A DNA stretch of 64,000 bases from Lyophyllum atratum (GCA_014905825.1 JACGCN010000011.1:1240001-1304000); one strand, 5' to 3'. Positions 24,601-35,758 are shown, counted from the stretch's first letter. Notes: a model not told the origin generated them from the letters alone. Made by a program: numbers and translations.

Positions 24601-25042
24601 GCATGGCGATGTTCCACTTCGAGAGCGTCAAAGTGATCGTCAATCGGCGAAGGTCCATGAAGTCCAACGCCTCCAGCTGTAATTTTTTGAGCAACAAGTC
24701 GATCTCTGTCTCTGCGCGATGTCGCTCGGGATTCGCTGGATCCATCATGATCAATGATAGGTTCTTCCCCGATGGGCGAAACCCTGCGTCACGGAGCTTC
24801 TCTGCTCCGACGAAGCCCCATCTCGGAATCGAGATACTCGCGATGAGCGTTTTGAAACCTGCTCTTGCCACTCCAAGGCTGCCGAAGATCGACATGGGCG
24901 AGGCAGCTGCGTATAGAAAGCCGTCTGAGAGTGCAGAGCCGACATGCTCCTCGCATTGCTCCGTTCCAAGTAGTGGCAGGAGCGCAGATATGTCTTGGAT
25001 TCCGCCCGTAAGAATGGTGCCGACGCTAGGAGTATCGCCCAT
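21643..25042 (-). CDS. Large four-TM membrane protein of unknown function
   Basis: Two long frames, 25042-23371 and 23312-21643, join through a 58-nt intron (GTCCGT donor, GCACGCAG acceptor) to one 1113-residue protein. The join keeps phase (LDR-DDIGQF). An ATG lies at 25042. About residues 150-370 hold four hydrophobic segments: ...MLFSTAVACLLSITPYIHL, ...IVRALGGFLTVTSLQFLL, LALQMLMVLGIVGSVVGYVG and ILWLLLEGILSIARMLFW. A long helical, charged and Trp-rich region follows. The last roughly 120 residues are rich in alternating beta-like segments (IELRFPGPHHGVLKLVLHHH, TTLALRINDKAPLPVLVA) and resemble a beta-sandwich. I do not recognise the family. It lies directly upstream of the NLR-like gene on the same strand. 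A functional pairing is only a guess. If the weak intron is wrong there would be two genes. Confidence 0.7.
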
Positions 25043-25554
25043 GGAAGGAGAATTCGGGTCACTGGATAAGAGGAATTCATCGATAGCTTGCTAAGAAAGC
25101 AGAACGACTCACAAGTAACGTTTTATGAAGGGTCAGGAGGAGCCCCGTCGAGGCTGAGAGTCTGCGGATAAGGAAGCATTGAGCTAGACGCCTGCAGGCT
25201 GCATGTTGGACCCTGGGCGCTTGCGAATGCCCTGTCATATGGTTCCTTCACCAGAAGCGACCGTGATTAACATGGGACAGAACGTCCATATCCGAGCACA
25301 TTTAGCCATTGTGGGTCAGGATGCTGGCGCCTTGGTTGAAAAGTTTTGTGAAGGTTTCGTCCTTTGCAAGGCTGATGTTGCGCAAACTATGGACCAACCA
25401 TGGTCAGCCGTATGGTCCGTGGAACGATCAAATGGCAAATGCCGAGCTGTGTTTTGGGTCTCGACGTCGACTGAAGGTACCGGTGCGCGTTCAGCTTAAA
25501 ACATCATAGGACTGACCCAAGGGTTTGCTTTGGCTTTGTGTTGGGAGCGTTGGC
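25043..25554. other. Intergenic region without a supported gene
   Basis: About 500 bp upstream of the four-TM gene. It presumably contains that gene's promoter. A short plus-strand frame at 25203-25499 shows no motif and is not called. Confidence 0.45.
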
Positions 25555-26268
25555 CTGAGTTGCAGTGAGATAATTAAGGCTGGTGATGTTAACGTTGCCA
25601 TCGAGGAACCGTTCGGCGAATGTCTTTGAACCCAAGCTTTGCCGGCACCAAGTAGATAGAAGCTCAAGTAGATCTGCCCTATACATCGCGCATGCGAATC
25701 CAATTCCAGGAGCAAATTTCTATATACTGTAATTATTCTGTACATACGAACCGACGCCTCCACTATCTCTCAGCCTACAGGTACAAATGGGAGCGGAAAA
25801 CCCAAGTAGAGAAAAAAAAACAAGAATCAGAACCTAGCAATAAATTAAGCACTACATATCGCTTCCCCTAGATTGCCCCACCACAGTCGGGACATAGCAG
25901 CGCCGGGCCTGAGTTACAGCGAGATCGAGTCAAGGCTGGTGAGATTAACGTTGCCATCGAAGAAACGTTCGGCGACTGGTGTAACCCAGTCTCCTCCTCC
26001 ACGGCCGAGCCCTCTCCCGCCTCCCGCCTCCCGGACTAAGTGAAGCCAAGCTTTGCCGGCACCAAGTAGATCTACTGTATACCCTGCGCATGCCTATCCA
26101 ATTCCATGAGCAAAATGCTACATAGCCTTCAGTCTCTCTGCCTACACGTACAAATGGGAGCTCAAAACCCAAGTAGATGAAAAAAACCAAGAATGAGAAC
26201 CTAAGTAGCAATAAATTAAGCATTAGGCTCGCTCCCTAAATCGCCCCACCACACTCAGGACACAACAG
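25555..26268. repeat. Tandem duplication covering the 3' end of the BAH gene
   Basis: Two diverged copies lie in direct orientation, about 25555-25909 and about 25911-26268. Shared blocks include AACGTTGCCATCGA (25591 and 25947), AAGCTTTGCCGGCACCAAG (25634 and 26048) and GCAATAAATTAAGCA. Offsets vary from 356 to 414 bp because the right copy has about 58 extra bases. The left copy ends with a remnant of the BAH gene's last codons on the minus strand (ALLCPDCGGAI, stop at 25868). The functional copy reads ALLCPECGGAI, with its stop at 26236. The duplication therefore included the gene's tail plus its downstream region. Confidence 0.85.
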
Positions 26269-28069
26269 CGCCGCCACACTCTCCCTCGGCTTCACCCTCT
26301 TCTTTCCCTTCCCCTTCCCCCTGCCTTTCCCCTTCAGCTTCCCCTTCAGCTTCCCTTCAACCCCATCGTTGTCGTCGTCGTCCTCCTCCCCCTCCTCATC
26401 ACTCGCCCCCTCCAACTCAACCACAGCCTCCCCCACCCCAACCCCCAGCACCCCCTCCCGATCCTCCGGCACCTCCTCCCCGCCCCGCAGCGCGTTATAC
26501 ACCATCCTCCGTGCCCTCACCACACCCCCGACGTTCCCTGACACCCCGCCTGCGGGGAAGGCGGCGCCGCGCACGATGGGCTGCGAGGCGATGAGGAGGA
26601 GGTCGGGGGGGAGGGTGGAGAGAAGGGTGGAGGATGAGTCTGCGTTGGAGTTGGCGTCTTGGTCTGGGTCCTCTGAGTCTGAGTCTGCGAACTTTTTTGA
26701 CCTGGTGCTCGTCCGCGTCGATGCCACCAGCACAGCCCGGCCCCGGCCCCTCCCCCTCCCCTTCCCCACGCTCCCCCCACTAGCCACCCTCACCTTCGTC
26801 CTCACCGGTTCCCCTCCCCCTCCCCCTCTCCCCCTCTCCCCTTTCCTCCCCCCTCTCCCCCTCCCCTTCCCCCCCTCCCCACCCCCCATCTCCTCCAACC
26901 CCCCCTCCCCATCCACATCCGGACTCATCCCAAGCAGCCTCCTCCCGCGCCCCGCCTTCCCCCCCTCCGCATCCCCATCCCCATCCCTATAGCCCGCCCC
27001 TACCAGGCACGACGCGTGGTACCACCGGCGGCACGCGGGGCGCGGGCAGAAGTGCATGAGAGAGGAGGGGGAGGGGGTGTCGGGGGAGTAGGGGAGGGCG
27101 CAGAGGCATTCGGAGGAGGGTTTGGGCTGGGGGGTAGAAGGGGGTTAGGGTTAGTGGTGGGTGTGAGAAGGGAAGGGAGAAGGAAGGGGGGGAAGGGAGG
27201 GAGGGGGGAACGTACTTGGATGACGCGGGCGCGGTACTCGAATGTGTAGCGGGTGTAGAAGACGTCGCGCGGGATGTAGGGCTGTTCGATGTCCGTGTCG
27301 TTGAGCTTTTTCATCGGGACTGCCGCTGGTAACCAGGTCTTCGGGTCAGCGGGGGTGGAGAATGGAGGGGGGGGACGGACCGTCAAAAGCGGAGGTGGAG
27401 ACGTAGTCGAAGTGGTCTGAGAATATCCGCTCGTAGCGGCCGCATGCCTTGCTATCGCTGTGCGCCTCGATGTTAGTGAACCCTTGCGCGAATGGTAAGG
27501 GGAAGAGGGTGGCACGCACAACGACTTGATGGCGCCGTGCACTTCGTCGCCGGACCAGTACCATTGCACGCGCGTCCACACCTTTTGCACGCGGGGTCAA
27601 TCAAATTTGGCACGCAGCCTGGGGGAACGGGGGCACGGGGGGGAGACGTACATCTTCAGGCGTGCGCAGACGCACCTCCCGGATCTTCACGACCCAATAA
27701 TCGCACAGCTCGATCGCCTGGCCCACTTTCACGCCATGCGGGAGGACGATCGCGCTGCACCCACGTATTCATCATGAGCCCGGAGCGCGGAATCAGAGGG
27801 GAGGGGGAGGGGGGACGTACGTATCGCCGCGCCTGAACGTGTGTTCGTCGCCTTCCTCGTCTCTTACTACGTATGTAGACTTCGGTGAGTATACGTATAC
27901 GTAAGAAGGAGGGGAGGGGAGGGGAGAGATACCGACCGATGAAGGATCCGAACTCGATCATGCCCTTCCATTCGTCGTCGCTGGGCGTGGCGGGGTCGCC
28001 CCCCGTGAGCTTCCTCTTCTTGTACGGCTTCTTCTTCGCGAGTGTCAGTCGCGCGGCGCGGCGGGGCAT
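26236..28069 (-). CDS. BAH-domain protein with PHD-like Cys/His cluster (chromatin-associated)
   Basis: Seven exons (27937-28069, 27821-27866, 27652-27754, 27523-27581, 27381-27457, 27216-27325, 26236-27126) join in frame to 472 residues. A basic N-terminus (MPRRAARLTLAKKKPYKKRK) precedes a BAH domain at about residues 35-195 (RRGDTAIVLP, QAIELCDYWVVKIREVR, VQWYWSGDE, DVFYTRYTFEY). A PHD-like cluster follows: CLC, then HFCPRPACRRWYHASCL. The rest is Gly/Arg/Lys-rich and acidic, and the protein ends with a knuckle CPECGG. BAH-PHD proteins read nucleosomes or histone marks in the nucleus. Which complex this one belongs to cannot be told. The last exon is a nearly pure polypurine strand over about 26805-26960. 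The gene is divergent from the TB2/DP1/HVA22 gene. Confidence 0.85.
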
Positions 28070-28330
28070 ATCGTAGCAAGTGGAGGGAAGGGGTTCTACG
28101 AAGTTGACTTGTGTGATCGTGATGGGAGGCCACGTGGGCTGACGTAAGGCCAAACTTGTGCTGTGTGCCGAGGTCGGACTCTTTCCACGACAACGCTAGA
28201 CCAAGACACGCGGACACGGGCAGGCTGCTGCTTTTGGGTCTTGCTCTACCTCTACTTCTCTCTCTCCACCCTCCATCTTACGCTACCTCTTACATACACC
28301 CCATCGATTCGAATCGCAACCACTTTATAG
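28070..28330. promoter_or_regulatory. Putative bidirectional promoter (BAH gene / HVA22-like gene)
   Basis: Only 261 bp separate the two ATGs of divergent genes, so both core promoters and 5' UTRs must fit here. A CT-rich stretch (28240-28275) precedes the plus-strand ATG. No TATA box is evident. Confidence 0.5.
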
Positions 28331-29430
28331 ATGCTGTTCTACTTGACTGCCCGCATCGTTAGGTGAGCCCTTCCTTCCTTTGACTCACCCTTTGTCTTGC
28401 TCTTTCAACTTGGTGTGCTGATCTGTGGGGTGATAACGTCTCAGCTCGGTGGCAGCGTTCTTGTACCCCGGGTATGCGTCGTACAAGACGCTGAGCCAGC
28501 GCCCTGCTTCGGAGGAGGAGCTCGAGCGCTGGCTCATGTACTGGTCCGTCCTCGGCACCCTCATCGGCGTCGAGTATCTCGCGGAATGGCTCGTCAACTG
28601 GTGCGTTCCCTTACTCTCGTTCCCCCATCCCGAGCACTCCGAGTCTAAGTCTAACCACCGCTGGCTGCAGGGTCCCATTCTACTACACCATCAAAACCCT
28701 CTTCCTCCTCTACCTCGCCCTCCCACAAACCCGCGGCTCCTCCTACATCTACACAACACACCTGCAGCCCTTCTTCCACGCGCACGAGACCCAAATCGAC
28801 GCTGCTCTCGCTCAGCTCAAAGCCCGCGCCTACGCCTTTGTTCAAGAACGCCTCCGCGCGCTGTGGGACGCCGCCTCTGCCTCCCTCCAGACGCAGAACA
28901 ACAACCAGAACCAAAACCAGGCGGGCTTCGACGCAGCACCCCCGCCGTCGCTCGGTGACCCAGCATCGGGCCCGGCGCAGCTCGTGGGCACCCTTTGGCG
29001 CTCGTACGGCCCGGGGATCATGGCGTCCGGCGCAGCACTCCTCCGCACCGCCACCACGGCGTCCACCGCGCGCCCCCCGACGACGACGCTGAACACGCCG
29101 CCTCCTTCCCTATTCCGTACAGATAGCAGCAGCACGCAGAGTGTCCTGGAGAGACGGAGGCAGCTGGAGGCGGAATTGGCGGCGCTCGAGCCTCAGGTGA
29201 TGCCACGAGCGAACCCGAGCCGGGGGTCGTCGTCGTCGGACCTGGGGCTGAGGGAAAGGACGAACTCGGGGACGGGGAGGTTCGAGGAGGTGGAGGTGCC
29301 GAGTGATGTGGAGGGGTACGATGTCGGGGAGGGGAGCGAGGCGCCCGGACGGCCGAGTGCGAGCTGGTTTGGGTGGGGGGCCGGGGGGGGTGGATCGAAA
29401 GGGGGATACGAGAGGGTTAAGAGCGACTGA
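28331..29430 (+). CDS. TB2/DP1/HVA22 (REEP/Yop1) family ER membrane-shaping protein
   Basis: Three exons (28331-28362, 28445-28600, 28671-29430) join in frame to 315 residues, from an ATG 32 nt before the first intron. Residues about 11-90 carry the family signature: LYPGYASYKTL, then W LMYWSVLGTLIGVEYLAEW and VPFYYTIKTLFLLYLALPQT, forming the two hydrophobic hairpins that bend ER tubules. The conserved core ends with RGSSYIYTTHLQPFF. The C-terminal 200 residues are hydrophilic and Ser/Pro/Gly-rich. This is longer than Yop1 (about 180 residues), so it resembles the long fungal HVA22-like paralogue rather than Yop1 itself. Confidence 0.9.
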
Positions 29431-29757
29431 CGTTACACGTAGACTTTTTTCGACTGATTTGTAGCGATATAGTATATTGTTTTTGAGATAGATCCGAGGA
29501 TGGCTCTTCGTCCTGTTTAGGACCGATCATTGACAGATCGGGTGATGTCGATCAAATATAGACGCGATGGGCTAACACGATCGCTGGCGTGGATGGATGA
29601 TGATGACATGGGGCTTGGGATTGCCCATTTTCGTCGCCCGAGACGCCCAGGAGGTCTGTTCCTTCGACGTTATGAACTTTACGTGTAATAGTAGCCCCTG
29701 CCTGAGCCTCTGCCTCTGCCGCGTCTCTCTTGACCACCAACCACCACTACCACTACT
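29431..29757. other. Intergenic region before the zinc-cluster gene
   Basis: About 330 bp between two plus-strand genes. It holds the 3' UTR of the HVA22-like gene and the promoter of the zinc-cluster factor. Nothing else is recognised. Confidence 0.45.
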
Positions 29758-32700
29758 ATGCAGAGGGAAACACAGGGTCTGCGCAGGGAGGCACATGCCG
29801 CTGCACAGCGCTCGCAGGACAAGGAGTCTAAACGCGCTAGAGGTTTTTATCGCGATTATTCATGCGTATAGGTGCTGATTGTGCGGTCTGTCTTTGAACG
29901 TAGGGGCGCTTTCGTGTGCCGAGTGTCGACGGTACGCTACCACCCCCTGAGTATGTAGGATACATCCGACTAAACGCTACTCTTTGGTGCAGGCTCAAGC
30001 TCAAGTGCGACAAGACAGTGCCGTGCTCCAGGTCCGTGTCCGACCCCCTCGTTTTTTAGTCTTTCCACTCCCGCGCGGCGTACGTACTCACCCGCCTCTC
30101 ATTTCCGTCTTTATTATAATTATAGTTGTAAACGGCGCGGGTGTTCTGCGATTTGTCCGAATGGGAGCCTCATCACTGGCCAGGGGACTCGGTGCGTCCT
30201 CACTCACCCCTTCTTCTTCTTCACTTCCCCTCCATGCGTACTAACACCGCCGCCGCACCAGCTTCGTCCTCGCAGACACCGAGAAACTGCACCAAAAAAT
30301 CGCAGCCATGAGCGACCGCATCCGCCAGCTCGAAGACGCGCTCGCCATCCTACAGTCCACCCAGACGCGCGACTTGCACCCCCTGCTGCACCGCGAGCTC
30401 CTCAAGATCAAGAGCAGCATCGAGCTGCACTCCGCCGTCGAGGGGGGCGAGGAGGGGGGGAGGGAGGAGGACGTGGAGGAGAGCCAGGCGATTGATGCGT
30501 TTGGGACGCTGGCGATTAGGGATGATGGGGTGGCGACGTTTTATGGGCGGTCTGCGGGCTCGGAGGTGTGTTCTGTTCCCCCTTCCCCCCACCCCCCCCC
30601 CCCCCTCCCTCGTGTTGGTGATAATGATAGCTGAATGAGCATTAGAGTCTCCTTATTGTATGTGTTCACCGTTGCCCCTGATCCCCGCGCACACCTACCT
30701 AACACCACACCCAGGGCGAAGCCTCCTCCCCAAGCCCGCAATCACGCTCGATCTCACATACGCCCGAATCATGGTCCCCGCACGCGGATCTCCCACAGAA
30801 CATCCGGGCGCTGGCTGCGGCGTTCCCCTTCTCCTTATCTTCCTCGTCGTCGTCCCCCACGTTGCCCCCGGATATCGACCTCGACCACCTGGTGCGGACG
30901 TACCTCCCGCCGTGGAACGAAGCCCACCGTCTGTGCGAGCTGTACATGGAGCAAGCCCCGTGGTTTTTCGGGGCCGTCACGCGCCGTCAGCTCGCGGAGG
31001 AAGTGCTTCCGCTGTGGTATGACGCCGCCCCGCGCCCGCCTCCCTTCCCCTCCCCCGCCCTTCCCTCCTCCTCCTCTTCCTCTTCCACATCCTCCTCGTT
31101 TCCCCCAGTCCCAAACCCAAACTCAACGACACCCACCCAAACCCCGCACGACCTCGCCCTCCTCTTCATCCTCCTCACCTTCGGCGCCCTCACCGACACC
31201 TCCCGCTCCGCCCCCCCAGACAACCCCGAGGCGGCAGCGTACTATGAGCTGACGAAGGCGGCGCTGGGGCTGGCGCCGGTAATGGAGAGGCCGCCGGCGG
31301 TGGCGACGGTGCAGGCGTTGGCGCTGATGGCGATATATGAGGGGATGAGGGGGGGGGAGAATAGTATTGAGAGTACGTGGGCGGTTATGGGGTTGAGTAC
31401 GAAGTTGGCGCAGAGCGTGAGTGCCGACCTTTTTTTGCTCGTCTTTCTTGTTTGGGAGGGGCAGGGGAGGTGGTGGAGCTACGCTGATGTGCTTTTTTTG
31501 ATTTTTTTTTGGTGTAGATTGGGTTGCGTGAGTCTCCCCTGCTTTCATATACCTGAGAACGGGTAACCAACTTGTGTGTAGACCGTGATTGTGCACGCTG
31601 GAAGCTTCCACCCGCCGAGGTACAGAAGCGGCGCGCGCTCTTCTGGGAGCTCTTCATCACCGACTGCTGGCAGGTCAGTTCCCCTTCTTCTTCTCTTTCT
31701 TTTGTGGATGTCCGAATAACGGTATGTCATAGAGTCTCGCAACAGGCCGCCTCGCGACCTTCTCCCTCCCCTTCGTCGACTGCGAGCTCCCGTTCGACCC
31801 AGACCAAACCATGACGCACGACGGCCTCGTCCAACCCAGCTGTACGTCCCCCCCTCCCCCCCTCTCCCCCAAAACCCAATCAACTAACCAACCCACTTGT
31901 CACCTGTAGTCCCGTTCTGGAAAGCCCGCTTCGGCGCCGAATGCGTAGCAGCAGTGGTCCAAGGCACCCTGACGTCGCGCGCGCCGAGGTACGCGATTAT
32001 ATTGGAGCTGGATAGGAAGGTGCGGGATATGGAGCTGCCGGGGTATGCGCAGGGGGCGCCGCCGGAGGGGGTGGGGCTTGCGCTGACGATGAGTCATTTT
32101 ATGCCGATTAATTATCGGGAGCTTAGTGAGTCTTCCTTCTCTCTTCCTTTTTCCTTCTTTCTTGGTTTCTGGATGTTTGCGGGATACGCATACTGATGTG
32201 CTCGGTTAAGCCCTATTGTACATCCACCGGTGCTTCTTCGCCCACGCGATTTCGAGCCACCCGCACGACCCCATCAAGAGCCAGTACGCGCCGTCCTTCC
32301 TTGCGGGGTACCGCAGCGCGTGTACGATCCTCGCGTCGGTGAGGCAGCAGTTTGGGCTGTTCCCGGCGCAGATTGCGAGGTTTTGGGTGTTGTGGACGCA
32401 TGCGTTTTCTGCTGCGGTGAGCATGTTCTTGTTGGTGACGATGCAGGGGCTTATGTATGGGTTTTTTGGGTGCGGTGGGTATTAGGTGATGCTGGCGTCG
32501 GTGGTGACGCACAGTTCGCAATCGAAAGTGGCGCCTGCTGCCTTGCTCGAACTGAGCATGGCGTGTGAGCTGTTCCAGCAGGCCTCGACATACGGCGGGC
32601 GAGCCGGGAAATTCCTCGTGAGTGCCCATCTCTTCACGCCCCTGCTCCCAGAGCCCCCCCTGACCAAAAGTCTTGGCAGCCAATCATCCAGCGCCTGCAG

Positions 32701-34265
32701 ACCAAAGCCCAACAGAAGTTCCTCGACACCAACAACGGCATCCCCCCGGGTATCCCGAACGACATCTTCAAGCCCACGCCCGCGGACAACCACAACGACG
32801 AGCTGTCCATATTCAGTGGGAGGACGCATACGGTTGCTACGAAGGCTCATACACCGCCCACCAGAGCCCCCACCGTGCAACATCCACAGGTACCGGGGGC
32901 GGATATGCAGTCGTTTGCGGGGGTGCATCCGAGCTTGGTTACGGAGCTGAGGGAGTTTGATGGGTGTATTGAGGCGCAGATTAGGGATGCGTGGCAGGTG
33001 GGGGGTGGGGTGTTTGTGCGGCCGGGGGGTGATGCAAGGGAGAGGAGGGATCAGATGCAGATGCAGATGGCGGAGAGGGAGCAGAGGGAGAGGGAGAGGG
33101 CGGCGCGGCCGGTCGATGATTCGAGGGAGAGGAGTCTGAGGGATCAGATGGAGATGGCGGAGAGGGAGCAGAGGGAGAGGTTTGCGCGGCCGGTCGATGA
33201 TTCGAGGGAGAGGAGCTTGAGGGATCAAATGCAGATGGCGGAGATGGCGGAGAGGGAGAGGGTTGCGCGGCCGGTCGATGATTCGAGGGAGAGGAGCTTG
33301 AGGGATCAAATGCAGATGGCGGAGATGGCGGAGAGGGAGAGGGAGCAGGCGGGGAGGATGGAGTTGGAGAGGCAGTATGCGGAGCGGCAGCAGCAGATGG
33401 AGATGGAGATGGAGCAGCAGAGGATGTATCAGGAGCAGCAGAGGCTGGAGCAGCGGCAGATGCAGGAGCAGTACGAGCGGCAGCAACAGCTCTTGCGGGA
33501 ACAGCAGCGGTTGCAGCAGGCACAGCAGCACGCAGAGTTGGAGCAACAGCGACAGTTGCAGCAGGCGCAGCATCGGCGACAGCCTCAGATACGTACGAAA
33601 CACCATCATCAGTACCAAACCCAGAACGCCCCCTACGAATGCGAGCCTGGAGCGTACACACAGCCGGAACATCATAATCAGGTAGTTACTAACCCAACGC
33701 TTGCGTCCAGCTCCCACCTCCCGCACCACCCCCTCACCCACTCACAGTCCCTCTCGAGCTTGCACCAAGCCTACGTCCATGAGCCCCAGCAACCGCAACC
33801 GCAACATCACCCACAGACGCACCCTCACCCTCAGCAACACTCCATGTACACCATACCCCCCGAATATCGACAGGACCAGTACCCGACCCCCGAATCAACG
33901 GCATCTCCTACCTCCGCGACCTCCTCACATTTCCCGGGGCAGGAGCAGGCTTTAAATTATACTCACGCTCCACATCCACATCAACAGCAAGCGGTACAGG
34001 AAGACGCATACCAGTACTGGCCCACGACAGAGGCGGGATACGTATCGCTTGGACAGGCGGTGCAGGTGCATCAGGCGCCGCAGCACCATTATACGCCGGA
34101 GGGGGCGTTGAAAGGGATTGCGGCGGATGATAGGAGTTTGCAGGAGACTTGGCAGTCGTATATGTACAAGGTTGGTTTTTTTCGTTCTTGGTGTTGGTGA
34201 TGGTCGTTGGCTGATGGCGAGGGGGGGTGTAGGTTGGGTCGCCCCGGCATTTCTTCGAGGATTAG
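29758..34265 (+). CDS. Zn(II)2Cys6 transcription factor with fungal-specific TF domain
   Basis: Fourteen exons (29758-29776, 29904-29931, 29993-30031, 30126-30191, 30262-30565, 30715-31416, 31518-31527, 31582-31673, 31733-31841, 31910-32125, 32211-32416, 32486-32617, 32680-34170, 34233-34265) join in frame to 1148 residues. The zinc cluster follows C-x2-C-x6-C-x5-C-x2-C-x7-C (CAEC...KLKC...CSSC...C) and is split over exons 2-4. A coiled-coil linker follows (LADTEKLHQKIAAMSDRIRQ). The fungal-trans domain at about residues 250-600 contains the usual SIGLHRD motif, rebuilt through a 10-nt exon. The last 400 residues are Gln/Arg/Glu- then Pro/His-rich, with three 27-residue repeats. It is a nuclear DNA-binding regulator, and the target genes are unknown. 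The start is tentative: the ATG at 29758 gives only six residues before the cluster. Confidence 0.88.
33103..33345 (+). repeat. In-frame 81-bp minisatellite inside the zinc-cluster gene, three copies
   Basis: Copies begin at 33103, 33184 and 33265, exactly 81 bp apart, each starting GCGCGGCCGGTCGATGATTC. They encode 27-residue units beginning ARPVDDSRERSLRDQM. The second and third copies are nearly identical. The first differs in its second half. Because 81 is a multiple of three, copy-number changes keep the frame. Confidence 0.95.
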
Positions 34266-34985
34266 AAGTTAGAAGGTGGTGGTGGGGATTTGTGCTTGGA
34301 CGATGTAGATGTATGTGTATACCTATCTCTGTACATGTTTTTGTTTTGTTTTTGTTTTTTCTGTTGTTGTGCTTTCGAACTACGCTTTCTTGTTTTCCAT
34401 CTGCTTTTCGGTTTGCTTGCATGTGCTGTGGACTAGAATCTATCATCATCATATAGTGTATCCTCATAGTGTGTACAGTGGAATTTTGCGATGACCTCAC
34501 TGGTGTTATAGCGCGCTATCCCCGTCATTTGTAACTTGAGGAGGCTTGGGAAGCTGATAGGCTAGAAGAACCCACCGTCTTTATCAAATCAGGCGATGGG
34601 GCACGGATATGGCGGCACTGGCGCCCAGTGCAACTTCGTTTTTATCCTGACTTCAAGTTTGAACTTCGTCAAGTTCAACACGAGTTCTGCTGTCCGAATC
34701 CTTGTTTCTTCTGACATCATCGCAACCTCGCTGCAAGATACTATCCAATTCCGGCTTCTGATTATCCTGAAGAGGCGACTAGCATATATTTCATGCTCGG
34801 AACAAGTTGAAATAACAGGGAGAACGTGCTAGATCCCTTTCGTCCAGCCATACTACGTACCTATCCCAAGCCTCCATGTCACTGAGACCCCCAGTATCGG
34901 TGGAGCGATGTCTATCGACGCTGGAGCGGTTACAGGCGGGAGACAGGGCCACAGAACCCGCCAGTGAGAACTCGATTAGCCTCGT
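34266..34985. other. Intergenic region downstream of the zinc-cluster gene
   Basis: About 720 bp. It contains the presumed 3' UTR of the zinc-cluster gene (T-rich 34330-34400). I see no gene or clear transposon end before the Copia fragment. Confidence 0.45.
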
Positions 34986-35630
34986 CTAGGCTTTACCTCG
35001 ATGTCGCCGGCGTCGATATTCTTCAATTATAACCCCAATGAAGTCCTGCGGTCCGAGCTTTCCTTCCTTACACTTAGCCATATAAGACCCCGTGAACATA
35101 TCCCAAGAAGGCGGAAGCGACGCCGCAATTATGCCTATAAACTGACCGTCACAAACCCACCCGCACTCCTCACCATCCACACTCTCCTTCGCACACTCCC
35201 ACACTTTCTGGAGCTTACACAGATGTTCCGCGATATCGTCGCCTTCCTCCGCCCAAGTCCGGAAGAGCCTGCGTAGGACCGACACCGCAGTATACTCGCC
35301 CTTCGCATCGTGCCAGTGGGCCAAAGCCAAGTCGTCCCACAGCTCCTTGGCGGTCCCGGCGCGTCGGGCATGCACGAGTTGAGTGTCGGATAGATTATTA
35401 AGTATGATAGAGCGTGCATAAGCGTCGTTGAATGACCAGGCTGCGACGTCTTTTTTGGGCGCGTCGGCGGCTGGCCTTGGGATGGTCCCGTGGATGTATT
35501 CCTTGACGCAGCAAACTTGGAGCAGGCAAAGGATTCGGGTCCTCCATGCTGTCCAGTTGCTGTCGCCTAGGGGCTCGGGGAGCTGCTTGATGGATGCGCC
35601 CTCTAGGACGTCGACTTTGGTGATGGCCAT
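34986..35630 (-). mobile_element. Ty1/Copia retrotransposon gag fragment
   Basis: A minus-strand frame of 214 residues starts at the ATG at 35630 with a Copia gag N-terminus: LPEPLGDSNWTAWRTRILCL, then (F)NDAYARSIILNNLSDTQLVH, AKELWDDLALAH and a helical segment ending IIEEYRRRRHRGKA. These are the usual motifs of the Copia gag core (the retrotran_gag / UBN2-like fold that builds the virus-like particle). It stops before the CCHC zinc knuckle. No protease, integrase or reverse transcriptase follows, so the element is truncated at its 3' side and not autonomous. Confidence 0.85.
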
Positions 35631-35758
35631 CTCGAGAGTCGAAGCTTGACTGGATGTTTGAGTCGAAGGTACTTGTTTGTCTCGATAAATCTTGTAAATG
35701 CTTTGATGGGTGCTCTTCTTAGAGGCCTGGGCCCCGTAACCCTTAAACCACTGTTACC

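Noticed and set aside
26369..26992. 207-codon plus-strand frame rich in Pro/Ser/Leu
   Set aside because: It is the complement of the polypurine coding tract of the BAH gene's last exon. It has no motif of its own.
33667..33712. Possible intron in exon 13 of the zinc-cluster gene (GTAGTTACTAAC...CCAG)
   Set aside because: It would be only about 29 nt, too short for these introns, and is not needed for the frame.
32482..33741. 419-codon minus-strand frame, Leu/His/Pro-rich
   Set aside because: It is the shadow of the repetitive Gln/Arg/Glu-rich tail of the zinc-cluster factor.
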